From positions 1 through 32,766 of IMG/VR virus record IMGVR_UViG_3300026518_000038: a stretch of 32,766 nt of DNA, one strand, 5' to 3'. Numbering within the stretch: position 1 is the first letter of the stretch; each line of letters opens with the position of its first letter. Both the position numbers and the translations under genes were made by a program. Shown here in pieces: positions 1 through 6,010 of the stretch. Below the pieces are notes generated by a model. The model searched no databases and was not told the origin of the DNA. It worked only from the letters and a program-made list of their open reading frames with translations. This stretch comes from a virus.

Positions 1-73
1 CCTCTCGTACAATATCTGACTCTCTTTTTATTTCATCAAGTGGATACATTCTTAATCTAATATTATTATCCAT
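1..73 (-). CDS. Start of an unidentified leftward gene (partial)
   Basis: Reading leftward from an ATG at 73, the frame stays open to the window edge and gives 24 codons beginning MDNNIRLRMYPLDEIKRE. An AAAGGACAGGGGC ribosome-binding site lies just upstream, and the gene follows the endonuclease gene after a gap of about 47 nt in the same direction. Too little is present to name a family. Confidence 0.55.
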   Translation of the reverse strand, partial: MDNNIRLRMYPLDEIKRESDIVRE

Positions 74-120
74 GCCCCTGTCCTTTCTATTTCTTTTTCA
101 CTGGATATCTGTCATCTATC

Positions 121-1224
121 TCATCGTTTAGCATTTTCCACCTCCGCTATATTTACTGTGTTTCTTGCTATCTCTCCATACATATCTGAATATGTAATTG
201 CAACTGCTTGTTTTACTCCACGATATCCAGCTCCTGCAGCCCATGCATCATTGGATGTCAAGTTTCTAAAGCTTTCCATTCTGCATATAGGATTATCAAC
301 AACTGTATCTTCGCTTCTCCCAGGAATTATTACTTTGTCAAAGCATTCTGTTTCTCCACCAAAAGATATTTTTGGATTATATCTAAAATCAGCACTAGCA
401 CTATGAATAGAATGTTCAAGCTCACTTATATGTTTTGCTGATCCTTCTATTACTTTTATTACTTCGTATTCATAAGGCATATTTGTTGCGCCTTGATATC
501 TTTGAGCTACAGTCAAAAATGTTTTACCTACCTTAAAAAAAACTTCATCATCGTTATAACACTTAAGTATATATACTTTATAGCTATTAAATCTAGCAGA
601 TCTTTCAGCTTGTTCTTTCCACTTAGAATATGTCCATCCAGTTGACTCAATACTGCACGATGGACATCCAGCTCCTTGCAAATGATATTGAGCTATTTGT
701 TCAAAATCACCATGTTTTCTACATGTAATACATACATGTTCATTCGATTTACTGTATTTAGTGTTTTCATATATGTATGTATCTCCATGAACTTTAATTG
801 CTTTTTCTATAAAATACTTTGTTGTATTTCTAAGTTTTTCTGACGCACACTTTTTACATCCAGTTTTTAATGCCAAATGGTCTTTTGCACTTACTGAAAA
901 TTCTCCATGCGTTGGGCATATTACTTTTACTTTATGTGTTCCTCCTATGTATGAATCCTTTACATATTCATACTTGTTATCATGCGCTTTTTTTGCTTTT
1001 TTCACATAATCATCATGACTAGTTCTTCGTCCTTCTTCAGAACATCTTTTGCAACCGTATCCAATTAAATGTTGTCCTGCGACTTGCTTAAACTCTCCAT
1101 GTATATAGCACAATATAGATATCTTATCTTTTGAATGTGTATATTTTGATATGCTGTAGTCATATTTATCTCCGTGGACAGACTTTGCTTTATTTATCCA
1201 TTGCTCAGTTGTAAATCTAGCCAT
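121..1224 (-). CDS. GIY-YIG homing-type endonuclease with three zinc-finger-like repeats and a captured phosphoesterase tail
   Basis: This 367-residue protein has three parts. Residues about 10-190 hold three repeats of about 60 residues, each with the pattern HGDxYxY...C..HG.F......H....GC..C, which resembles the DUF723-type repeats of phage homing endonucleases and probably binds zinc and DNA. Residues about 215-300 resemble a GIY-YIG nuclease: VYILKC, then KVGKT, and later the FGGETECF segment often seen at the end of such domains. Residues about 309-367 are not nuclease-like. They are a second copy of the last about 59 residues of the neighbouring phosphoesterase (MESFRNLT, NDAWA, KQAVAITYSD and YGEIARNTV are shared). 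The start overlaps the phosphoesterase stop by 8 nt, so the two are probably translated together. The gene contains no GAACCA motif, unlike most of the window, which fits a foreign origin. Known: such enzymes spread by cutting an empty target allele. Inferred: its target is the phosphoesterase gene. Confidence 0.8.
   Translation of the reverse strand: MARFTTEQWINKAKSVHGDKYDYSISKYTHSKDKISILCYIHGEFKQVAGQHLIGYGCKRCSEEGRRTSHDDYVKKAKKAHDNKYEYVKDSYIGGTHKVKVICPTHGEFSVSAKDHLALKTGCKKCASEKLRNTTKYFIEKAIKVHGDTYIYENTKYSKSNEHVCITCRKHGDFEQIAQYHLQGAGCPSCSIESTGWTYSKWKEQAERSARFNSYKVYILKCYNDDEVFFKVGKTFLTVAQRYQGATNMPYEYEVIKVIEGSAKHISELEHSIHSASADFRYNPKISFGGETECFDKVIIPGRSEDTVVDNPICRMESFRNLTSNDAWAAGAGYRGVKQAVAITYSDMYGEIARNTVNIAEVENAKR
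139..299 (-). repeat. Displaced copy of the phosphoesterase 3' end (copy 2)
   Basis: This stretch encodes DNPI..MESFRNLT.NDAWA.G.GYRG.KQAVAITYSD.YGEIARNTV.I.EV, matching residues about 343-395 of the phosphoesterase. Most residues are identical, while the DNA is only about 70% identical by eye, with the changes mainly at third codon positions. It is in frame with the endonuclease. It may be the original target-gene tail left downstream of the insertion, or a fragment carried by the endonuclease. Confidence 0.85.
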
Positions 1225-2425
1225 TGTTAATACTATCCATTACTTCTTGAATTGATACTGTATTTCTAGCTATTTCACCATATTTATCAGAATATGTTAT
1301 GGCTACAGCTTGTTTTATTCCTCTGTAACCGCTTCCCTGAGCCCAAGCATCGTTGGGGGTTAGGTTTCTAAAACTCTCCATACTTGCTATCGGATTATCG
1401 ATAAATTTTTCCTTATGCACGTGACCTGTGAGCCAGTATCTATAGTCCGTATCGCTGATATCTTCCTTTCTATCCCACACCATTACTTCTGGCAATCTCT
1501 GCAGTTTTGTCGCATGCCCATGGTGGAACCCTAGCAGTGTCTTTCCGAATTTATAGTACTTATGCATAGCTGCACTTTCATCAACACTAAATCTTGGTTC
1601 ATTTCTATAATACGCACTAAGCATTGCAACAAGATAGTGTCCTATTAAATCACTATGGTTTCCCGGGACTATCACATATCTTACTTCCTCATGTTTCTCA
1701 AGTGCCATATCTATCATCTTGATCTTTAAGTCCACAAGCATCTTGAATACTTTTGCATGTCTTGTGTCCACATCAAGTTCATGTCCGCTCTTGGTTCTAT
1801 TCGCATCATTGCTTGCATGAAGTGTATCTCCAAGATCCAATACAATTGCTGTCTTCGCCATTGGCGTAGTTTTATTCAATAACGTCGCAGCACCCAATGT
1901 ATTATTATATACACTTTCTGTATTTACATCTTTCCCTGTTTCCTCTTTCCATGCATATTCTCCAAGATGCATATCCGTAGTCACATACACAACAAGCATT
2001 CCATCTTCAGTATATTCAGGAATCTTCTTTGGTTCAGCTATCCCATCAACTTTCTTGGCAAGTTTCTTCGTTACATATTTTATAGCTTCAAGCTCATCCT
2101 GCTCACTTCTCTTTGTTTTGATCCATTGACCCTTCTCTTTCTTCTCTCCAGTCTCCTCATCAACACTATAGTATGTGCTGGTCCCTGTAGCTATCATACC
2201 TTCAGGAATATAGTCATCCACTTGCATCTTAAGTATCTTCTTCTTCAGCACCTTCACTCTTCGCTGGACCGTACGAGGATTTATCCCCATCTCAATTCCT
2301 GTCATCTTCACATGATAATTATTCTTCAATAATGCCTGAACCAAATCTCTCTGCTTATTTGTAAGCCATGGTTCATCTTTGATAGACTCTAAATCAAATT
2401 CACTTATCCTATTTCTTGTTGTCAT
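1217..2425 (-). CDS. Calcineurin-like metallophosphoesterase with N-terminal helix-turn-helix
   Basis: A two-metal phosphoesterase of 402 residues. The metal-site motifs appear in order: D151-x-H153 (TDMHLG), LGD200, GNH257 (PGNHSD), a histidine segment near 301-304 (HHGHA), and G334-H335-V-H337 (TGHVHK). Residues about 24-66 look like a helix-turn-helix (KMTGIEMGINPRTVQRRVK), so DNA or an RNA polymerase could be a partner. The substrate is unknown; phage members of this family include nucleases and phosphatases. The start is backed by TAAAGGATACAT immediately upstream, the same leader found before the rightward early genes. All motifs are present, so the gene seems functional. Its last about 59 residues, just after GHVH, are duplicated in the adjacent endonuclease. 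Confidence 0.85.
   Translation of the reverse strand: MTTRNRISEFDLESIKDEPWLTNKQRDLVQALLKNNYHVKMTGIEMGINPRTVQRRVKVLKKKILKMQVDDYIPEGMIATGTSTYYSVDEETGEKKEKGQWIKTKRSEQDELEAIKYVTKKLAKKVDGIAEPKKIPEYTEDGMLVVYVTTDMHLGEYAWKEETGKDVNTESVYNNTLGAATLLNKTTPMAKTAIVLDLGDTLHASNDANRTKSGHELDVDTRHAKVFKMLVDLKIKMIDMALEKHEEVRYVIVPGNHSDLIGHYLVAMLSAYYRNEPRFSVDESAAMHKYYKFGKTLLGFHHGHATKLQRLPEVMVWDRKEDISDTDYRYWLTGHVHKEKFIDNPIASMESFRNLTPNDAWAQGSGYRGIKQAVAITYSDKYGEIARNTVSIQEVMDSINNG
1239..1401 (-). repeat. Phosphoesterase 3' end (copy 1, in the intact gene)
   Basis: This partner of the copy at 139-299 encodes the C-terminal tail starting at IDNPI right after the GHVH metal motif. The two copies are direct repeats that flank the nuclease part of the endonuclease gene. 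Confidence 0.85.
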
Positions 2426-2481
2426 ATGTATCCTTTATATGCATATTCTGGAATTATACCATAGCTTCTTTGGTTCATGTA

Positions 2482-2499
2482 TCCTATACATTGAATATA
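2482..2499 (-). promoter_or_regulatory. Leftward promoter candidate
   Basis: Read leftward, this is TATATTCAATGTATAGGA, which resembles the rightward copy at 2738-2755 apart from a two-base deletion. It lies about 57 nt upstream of the phosphoesterase start. It is weaker evidence than the five rightward copies. Confidence 0.35.
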
Positions 2500-2737
2500 T
2501 AATTTTATTAGATATGGAATTAAGTTTTAATTAAGGTTTGCTCATGTGTAAAAACTATATAATTTTATGAGAGCTGAAAGAATATAACATTATCTAACAG
2601 AATCAAATTATTAATGAAATATATATATTTTTGTTAGAGAGGTATTATTACACGTTTCCGCAGAAAGCTTCTTGGGTACGCCCCCCCCTATAGCTTCAGA
2701 CCATCCATTATTTCCAGTGGCAACTTATCTGGTTCAG

Positions 2738-2755
2738 CTATTGAATCTGTATAGG
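2738..2755 (+). promoter_or_regulatory. Early promoter-like repeat, copy 1
   Basis: CTATTGAATCTGTATAGGA here differs at two positions from the copy at 3865. It precedes a leader of about 95 nt and a 38-residue gene. It belongs to a family of five copies found only in 2.7-5.9 kb. The TATTTA core resembles the short A+T-rich N4 middle promoters, but which polymerase reads it is unknown. Confidence 0.55.
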
Positions 2756-2802
2756 AATAAGCGTCGCATGTTGCGCTATATAAGAGTATGACATGACCTC
2801 GT

Positions 2803-2827
2803 GCTACAGGAGAGGGACCACTGTAGC
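2803..2827 (+). other. Leader hairpin
   Basis: GCTACAG and CTGTAGC form a perfect 7-bp stem around an 11-nt purine-rich loop in the 5' leader of the 38-residue gene. Similar GCTAC/GTAGC pairings occur in the element at 3621-3696 and in the leader at 4250-4290, which suggests a shared leader structure. Confidence 0.45.
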
Positions 2828-2849
2828 AATCTAATTTAAAGGATATATC

Positions 2850-2966
2850 ATGCCAGTAGTAATCTTATCAGATGGAACAGTATTGTTACCATCAGAAGAC
2901 CCAAGACTTAGTTGCCATAGAGATGGCTACATCAATGTAGCAACAGGAGATGAGTGGACCAGATAG
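2850..2966 (+). CDS. Small early protein, 38 residues, unknown
   Basis: The frame begins MPVVILSDGTVLLPSEDP and ends GDEWTR. A good TAAAGGATATATC ribosome-binding site precedes it, a promoter copy lies about 95 nt upstream and a terminator overlaps its end. Its own promoter and terminator make it credible despite its length. No family is recognised. Confidence 0.6.
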   Translation: MPVVILSDGTVLLPSEDPRLSCHRDGYINVATGDEWTR

Positions 2967-2987
2967 GTCTGCTCAGTTTATTTTTTA
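2952..2987 (+). terminator. Rho-independent terminator
   Basis: GAGTGGACC and GGTCTGCTC form a 9-bp stem with two G-U pairs around an AGATA loop, followed by a T-rich tract. It ends the 38-residue gene and stands between it and the convergent ATPase gene. Confidence 0.75.
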
Positions 2988-3581
2988 CCTCATCCATTCA
3001 GCTATTTCAAGATCACCTTCATAGCCTCTATTCTTCTCAACAAATAAAGTTGTATCCATAAGTTTATATACAGTATCTGCACTATTTACTATCTTCTCAT
3101 TGCCTCTGAAATGCACAGACTTTCTAACAGCAGTACGTTGTATCGTAGCATGAGCCAATAGAATAACAGTAGATACTTTAGCTAATTCTTTTAGGACCAC
3201 AACAACTTTAGACGCATCTTCTTCAGTCATGTACTTTCCGTGAACCAACCCATCTAGTGTATCAACAACTATAACTGGAGGCTCTTCATTGTCTACAGCT
3301 TCATGTTCAATAATATCTTTTACCATATCACTTGAACCAACAAGATGCACATAGTTTAGGTTCTTATACTTAGGATTCCTATCGAAATCTATAAGCATTG
3401 GTTCAATGCCTTCTTGCTGTAAATACATAAGTGTAGATACAGTTTTGCCTTGAAACTTTTCACCATATATAATATTTATACCATTCTGCAGAAATAATTT
3501 ATCTGTATCTATATATTTATATTCCATAAGTTTAAGTTTACCATACTTTTCCATAAGCTTATCTTTTAGACAAACATTCAT
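2985..3581 (-). CDS. RecA/AAA-like P-loop ATPase, leftward
   Basis: This 198-residue protein has a Walker A motif G40-EKFQ-GKT47 and a Walker B strand VIVVD107, then a basic C-terminal half with a LLAHAT segment like the sensor strand of RecA-fold NTPases. It could act in recombination or as a regulator; no partner domain is visible. It is the only leftward gene between 2.4 kb and the window end, set between convergent and divergent neighbours. The start chosen has AGGT 8-9 nt upstream; internal ATGs (residues 10 and 19) have weaker sites. Its leader contains the large inverted repeat at 3621-3696, so expression may depend on RNA structure. Confidence 0.65.
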   Translation of the reverse strand: MNVCLKDKLMEKYGKLKLMEYKYIDTDKLFLQNGINIIYGEKFQGKTVSTLMYLQQEGIEPMLIDFDRNPKYKNLNYVHLVGSSDMVKDIIEHEAVDNEEPPVIVVDTLDGLVHGKYMTEEDASKVVVVLKELAKVSTVILLAHATIQRTAVRKSVHFRGNEKIVNSADTVYKLMDTTLFVEKNRGYEGDLEIAEWMR

Positions 3582-3620
3582 ATTGACCTGGTTATTTGAA
3601 TTGTAAGAGAAGGAGAGACA

Positions 3621-3696
3621 GCTACCAACTTGTTCTACCTTATATAACTCTTAGCCAGACAACCAGGAGGTTGCCTAAGATGAACAGGTTGGTAGC
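3621..3696. repeat. Large inverted repeat or structured leader RNA
   Basis: GCTACCAACTTGTTC (3621-3635) pairs with GAACAGGTTGGTAGC (3682-3696) over 15 bp with one G-U. Inside the loop, CTTAG/CTAAG and CAACC/GGTTG form a second stem with an AGGA loop. No T tract follows on either strand, so it is not a simple terminator. It lies in the 5' leader of the leftward ATPase gene, about 40 nt from its start. Confidence 0.75.
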
Positions 3697-3726
3697 CTGA
3701 CTAAAAGTTATTATTCAAAAACCCTT

Positions 3727-3756
3727 CATACGTAATCGCTATACGCATTACGTATG
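3727..3756. repeat. Inverted repeat, 10-bp perfect arms
   Basis: CATACGTAAT and ATTACGTATG are exact reverse complements separated by 10 nt, in the divergent region between the leftward ATPase and the gene at 3928. The arm spacing of about two helical turns suits a dimeric DNA-binding protein better than a terminator. The rest of 3582-3927 has the larger inverted repeat and a promoter copy but no gene. Confidence 0.7.
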
Positions 3757-3864
3757 GTACCGAAAATTTATAGAAATGTCAAGTGCTTTGATTAAGTTAT
3801 CTTTTTTTTACACGTCCTCAACGAAAGCTTTAGCTCTATCTCAATGGAACCACAACAACACAAG

Positions 3865-3883
3865 CTATTTAATCTGTATCGGA
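3865..3883 (+). promoter_or_regulatory. Early promoter-like repeat, copy 2
   Basis: CTATTTAATCTGTATCGGA lies about 45 nt upstream of the gene at 3928. Upstream of it is a block shared with other copies: a T tract, ACACGT (3810), AAGCTT (3827) and CTATCTCAATGGA (3836). Confidence 0.65.
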
Positions 3884-3927
3884 AGAATCATTCACTTGGT
3901 TCACAATATTAACTTAAAGGATACATT

Positions 3928-4221
3928 ATGTATAGAACAGCACAACCACAACCACAATTCATTAAAGCCGTAGCGGGAGACAAAGTCCATCAAGCCGTAG
4001 CAATTTATTACTACAAGAATGGCGTTACTCCAGCAGAAGCTATCGACACACTTAAAGCCTCTAACTATTTGGTTCAGCTATCAGGAACCACGTATAAGCT
4101 TCAAGGCTCATCAGTCGCTTCAATTCTTACAGGGATTCTAATTGCATCTCCAGCAAAGACTAAGAAGCTTTCTCCTATCGATAATGGAACCACGCAAAAG
4201 ATTCCAAATATTCCTGCATAA
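3928..4221 (+). CDS. Small early protein, 97 residues, unknown
   Basis: A TTAAAGGATACATT site precedes the ATG. The sequence has a mixed alpha/beta look (VHQAVAIYYYKNGVTPAEAIDTLKAS), then a Thr/Ser-rich C-terminus. It has its own promoter copy, and the next promoter copy starts right at its stop. The DNA of its last 45 nt also carries the AAGCTTT...CTATC...AATGGAACC block seen upstream of the copy at 3865, so coding and promoter-module sequence overlap. No family is recognised. Confidence 0.75.
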   Translation: MYRTAQPQPQFIKAVAGDKVHQAVAIYYYKNGVTPAEAIDTLKASNYLVQLSGTTYKLQGSSVASILTGILIASPAKTKKLSPIDNGTTQKIPNIPA

Positions 4222-4241
4222 TATATTTAATCTATGTAGGA
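4222..4241 (+). promoter_or_regulatory. Early promoter-like repeat, copy 3
   Basis: TATATTTAATCTATGTAGGA directly follows the stop of the gene at 3928 and lies about 85 nt upstream of the gene at 4327. The leader between them has GTAGC/GCTAC arms able to pair. Confidence 0.6.
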
Positions 4242-4326
4242 TTCATCTGTAGCTCTTCTGCAGAATAAATATCAAAGAGGGTGGCTACCTTATAGCTATA
4301 TCAATTTAAATCAAAAGGCAAACATT

Positions 4327-4662
4327 ATGGCAACATTAAAACAAGCAACATCAGCAATCTTAGAAACAGTAGTAGTAGTACCATTAGCTACAGCAGAAGT
4401 GGCAAAGGCAGTAGCAAAGACAGGTGTTAACACAATCAATAAATCCTCTGAAGCAACCAATAAGATTCTAGACGGTATTAATACTTCATTAGATATAGGT
4501 TTATCAGAACTAGATTTGGTTCATCATAGAACTCTAGCAGAGAACCAAGCAATCAAGGATATTGAAGCAGATTACTTCAAATCTAAAGACTTCGCAAAGC
4601 GTATGACAGAACAAGCAATGCAGAGATATTCTGTATCAGAAGATGAAGAGCTTACGCTATAG
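4327..4662 (+). CDS. Small early protein, 111 residues, helical, unknown
   Basis: The ATG follows AAAAGGCAAACATT. The first 45 residues are rich in Ala, Val and Thr and could form an amphipathic or membrane-associated helix (ETVVVVPLATAEVAKAVAK). The rest is charged and helical and ends acidic (SEDEELTL). It may associate with membranes, but no family is recognised. A hairpin overlaps the stop codon. Confidence 0.75.
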   Translation: MATLKQATSAILETVVVVPLATAEVAKAVAKTGVNTINKSSEATNKILDGINTSLDIGLSELDLVHHRTLAENQAIKDIEADYFKSKDFAKRMTEQAMQRYSVSEDEELTL

Positions 4663-4674
4663 GCGACGCTCTTC
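4645..4674 (+). other. Hairpin over the stop codon of the 4327 gene
   Basis: GAAGAGC and GCTCTTC form a 7-bp stem with possible inner CGC/GCG pairing. A-rich rather than T-rich sequence follows, so it is at best a weak terminator or an RNA-stability element. Confidence 0.35.
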
Positions 4675-4702
4675 AAAATACCTCAACCTATAAGGACAAG
4701 TT

Positions 4703-4780
4703 TTGGATAGTTATGAACCATATGAAGACACAATGTCAGATGATCGACGTAAGAAATTGCTTAGTGGGGAAACCTGCTAA
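4703..4780 (+). CDS. Possible 25-residue peptide with a TTG start
   Basis: TAAGGA lies 6 nt before a TTG that opens a frame reading MDSYEPYEDTMSDDRRKK and ending LLSGETC. Its stop falls inside the terminator at 4760. An alternative ATG at 4712 in another frame gives a 23-residue peptide. It fills most of the gap between 4663 and 4968, but its length and rare start keep this tentative. Confidence 0.35.
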   Translation: MDSYEPYEDTMSDDRRKKLLSGETC

Positions 4781-4796
4781 GTGATTTATTTTTTTC
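4760..4796 (+). terminator. Rho-independent terminator
   Basis: CTTAGTGGG and CCTGCTAAG form a 9-bp stem around a GAAA loop, followed by TGATTTATTTTTTTCT. It closes the preceding unit before the next promoter copy. Confidence 0.85.
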
Positions 4797-4880
4797 TACA
4801 CATACACGTTTTTTGGAAGATGAAAGTACGATACATAAGGAGAGAACGCATTATCTCAATGGATAATTTTCCCTGCATTT

Positions 4881-4900
4881 TATATTTAATCTATATCGGA
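4881..4900 (+). promoter_or_regulatory. Early promoter-like repeat, copy 4
   Basis: TATATTTAATCTATATCGGA is closest to the consensus. The shared upstream block is present as ACACGT (4805) and TATCTCAATGGA (4852), at almost the same spacing as in copy 2. The gene at 4969 follows after a 68-nt leader. Confidence 0.65.
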
Positions 4901-4968
4901 ACCAACATCAACAACAAGGAATAAGTTCAATTCCTATAATCCACCTATAATCACATAAAGGACACAAA

Positions 4969-5217
4969 ATGTTTAAATCAGAACCAGTCATAATCTACAT
5001 AGTTGAACCAACAACTCAAGACAATTACAAAACAAGAATCCATGAAATAGTAGCATCATCAACATTCTTCACATTAGAAGATGCAGTTGCAAATGCAATG
5101 AACAAGACAGTATGGTTTAAGCCACAGATTGTTGCATACGATATAGTCAATAGAACCAAGTTAAATACCTATGACTATAGCGAAATTAAAGAGATGAATT
5201 CATATCTACCAGCATAA
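4969..5217 (+). CDS. Small early protein, 82 residues, unknown
   Basis: TAAAGGACACAAA precedes the ATG. The protein starts with a hydrophobic strand (EPVIIYIVEP) and looks like a small alpha/beta fold. It is the first gene of a four-gene run under promoter copy 4. No family is recognised. Confidence 0.75.
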   Translation: MFKSEPVIIYIVEPTTQDNYKTRIHEIVASSTFFTLEDAVANAMNKTVWFKPQIVAYDIVNRTKLNTYDYSEIKEMNSYLPA

Positions 5218-5226
5218 GGAGAACCA

Positions 5227-5463
5227 ATGTTAAAACATGCATTGAAAGTAACATTAGTTGACTTCCTCAAAGAGCATAATGTATATGATGAGTACATAAT
5301 ACTAATAGGCTCAGAAGAAAGATTAGACGAAATGATACGAAGAACACCTGAAGAAGATTTCTCTGAAATGATTTCTCAAGCATTCTTATGGCCTGTAAAT
5401 ACAGAAGTAGCTTGGCCAGAGATAGATGAATTATGGGAAAAGAAATTCAATATATATAAATAA
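5227..5463 (+). CDS. Small early protein, 78 residues, paralogue of the 5532 gene
   Basis: The site AAGGAGAACC before the ATG merges a Shine-Dalgarno with a GAACCA motif. The protein shares its layout with the gene at 5532: an N-terminal FLK.HN.Y.EYII segment and a C-terminal W..I...WEKKF end. The function is unknown; both are acidic and helical. Confidence 0.75.
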   Translation: MLKHALKVTLVDFLKEHNVYDEYIILIGSEERLDEMIRRTPEEDFSEMISQAFLWPVNTEVAWPEIDELWEKKFNIYK

Positions 5464-5475
5464 AAAGGACATACA

Positions 5476-5535
5476 ATGAAAACATTAATAGATAGAGTAA
5501 ATAGTTTACATTTAGCACTAAGGAATAGCAAATGA
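5476..5535 (+). CDS. Possible 19-residue peptide, translationally linked to the next gene
   Basis: AAAAGGACATACA precedes an ATG opening MKTLIDRVNSLHLALRNSK. The stop overlaps the ATG at 5532 as ATGA. It may be a leader peptide or a truncated remnant. The strong site is the main support. Confidence 0.45.
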   Translation: MKTLIDRVNSLHLALRNSK

Positions 5536-5858
5536 GCACAATAGATAAAGCAAACGAAATACTTACAAAATTTCTAAATGATAATTCTGCATATTTCGAG
5601 TTTATAATAAATCTATCCTCAGTAGATGCAAAAAGAAATATGACACTATTTAGGCCATACTCATCAATAAAAGAATATCTTGAAGATTTACATTCAAATT
5701 TTTATGAATATGACTATAAAGATAATTATGTACTAGAACAGCTATTAAGTCTAGCAATCACACATGCATTTAACTTTAGTAATGCATTAGAACCAAATAA
5801 GGTATCGTGGTATCGAATAGAGCAAAAATGGAAGGAGCACTTAAAAGAAATATTTTAA
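5532..5858 (+). CDS. Small early protein, 108 residues, paralogue of the 5227 gene
   Basis: It is similar to the 78-residue neighbour: FLNDNSAYFEFIINLSS against FLKEHNVYDEYIILIGS, and the end WYRIEQKWKEHLKEIF against WPEIDELWEKKF. The middle is longer. This points to a tandem duplication followed by divergence. Start by ATGA coupling to the 19-codon frame. The role is unknown. Confidence 0.75.
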   Translation: MSTIDKANEILTKFLNDNSAYFEFIINLSSVDAKRNMTLFRPYSSIKEYLEDLHSNFYEYDYKDNYVLEQLLSLAITHAFNFSNALEPNKVSWYRIEQKWKEHLKEIF

Positions 5859-5902
5859 ACAACATTAAACGTCATAACTAAATCATAAACATCCCTTACT
5901 GA

Positions 5903-5922
5903 TGTATTTAATCTATATGGGA
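5903..5922 (+). promoter_or_regulatory. Early promoter-like repeat, copy 5
   Basis: TGTATTTAATCTATATGGGA lies about 90 nt upstream of the gene at 6011, and so drives the unit with the RNA polymerase. Because it precedes the polymerase gene, it should act early and be read by a host or virion-carried enzyme. Confidence 0.6.
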
Positions 5923-6010
5923 TTTTGGTTAATCGCCATTTGGAATATTATAGTTGAGCCAATTGTGTTCGTTGTAGCTTAGAGCTTATTAATTTAGAAG
6001 GAATTAAAAT

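Larger units (their letters stand above)
2426..2849. other. Divergent intergenic region between leftward and rightward blocks
   Basis: These 424 bases hold no credible gene. They separate the leftward phosphoesterase from the rightward early genes. Visible contents are very A+T-rich stretches (2490-2640), a leftward promoter candidate (2482-2499), a run of eight C at 2681-2688 that is unusual for this sequence, a rightward promoter copy (2738-2755) and a leader hairpin (2803-2827). The position suits divergent early promoters or an origin, but no iterons are visible. Confidence 0.5.

Noticed and set aside
1967-2332. 121-residue + strand frame over the phosphoesterase gene
   Set aside because: The composition is low-complexity (Leu/Ile/Ser/His), typical of the antisense of a Lys/Glu-rich gene, and the opposite strand carries clear enzyme motifs.
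3776-3973. 65-residue frame over the promoter region upstream of the 3928 gene
   Set aside because: It covers the promoter copy at 3865, has no ribosome-binding site and overlaps the well-supported gene at 3928 in another frame.
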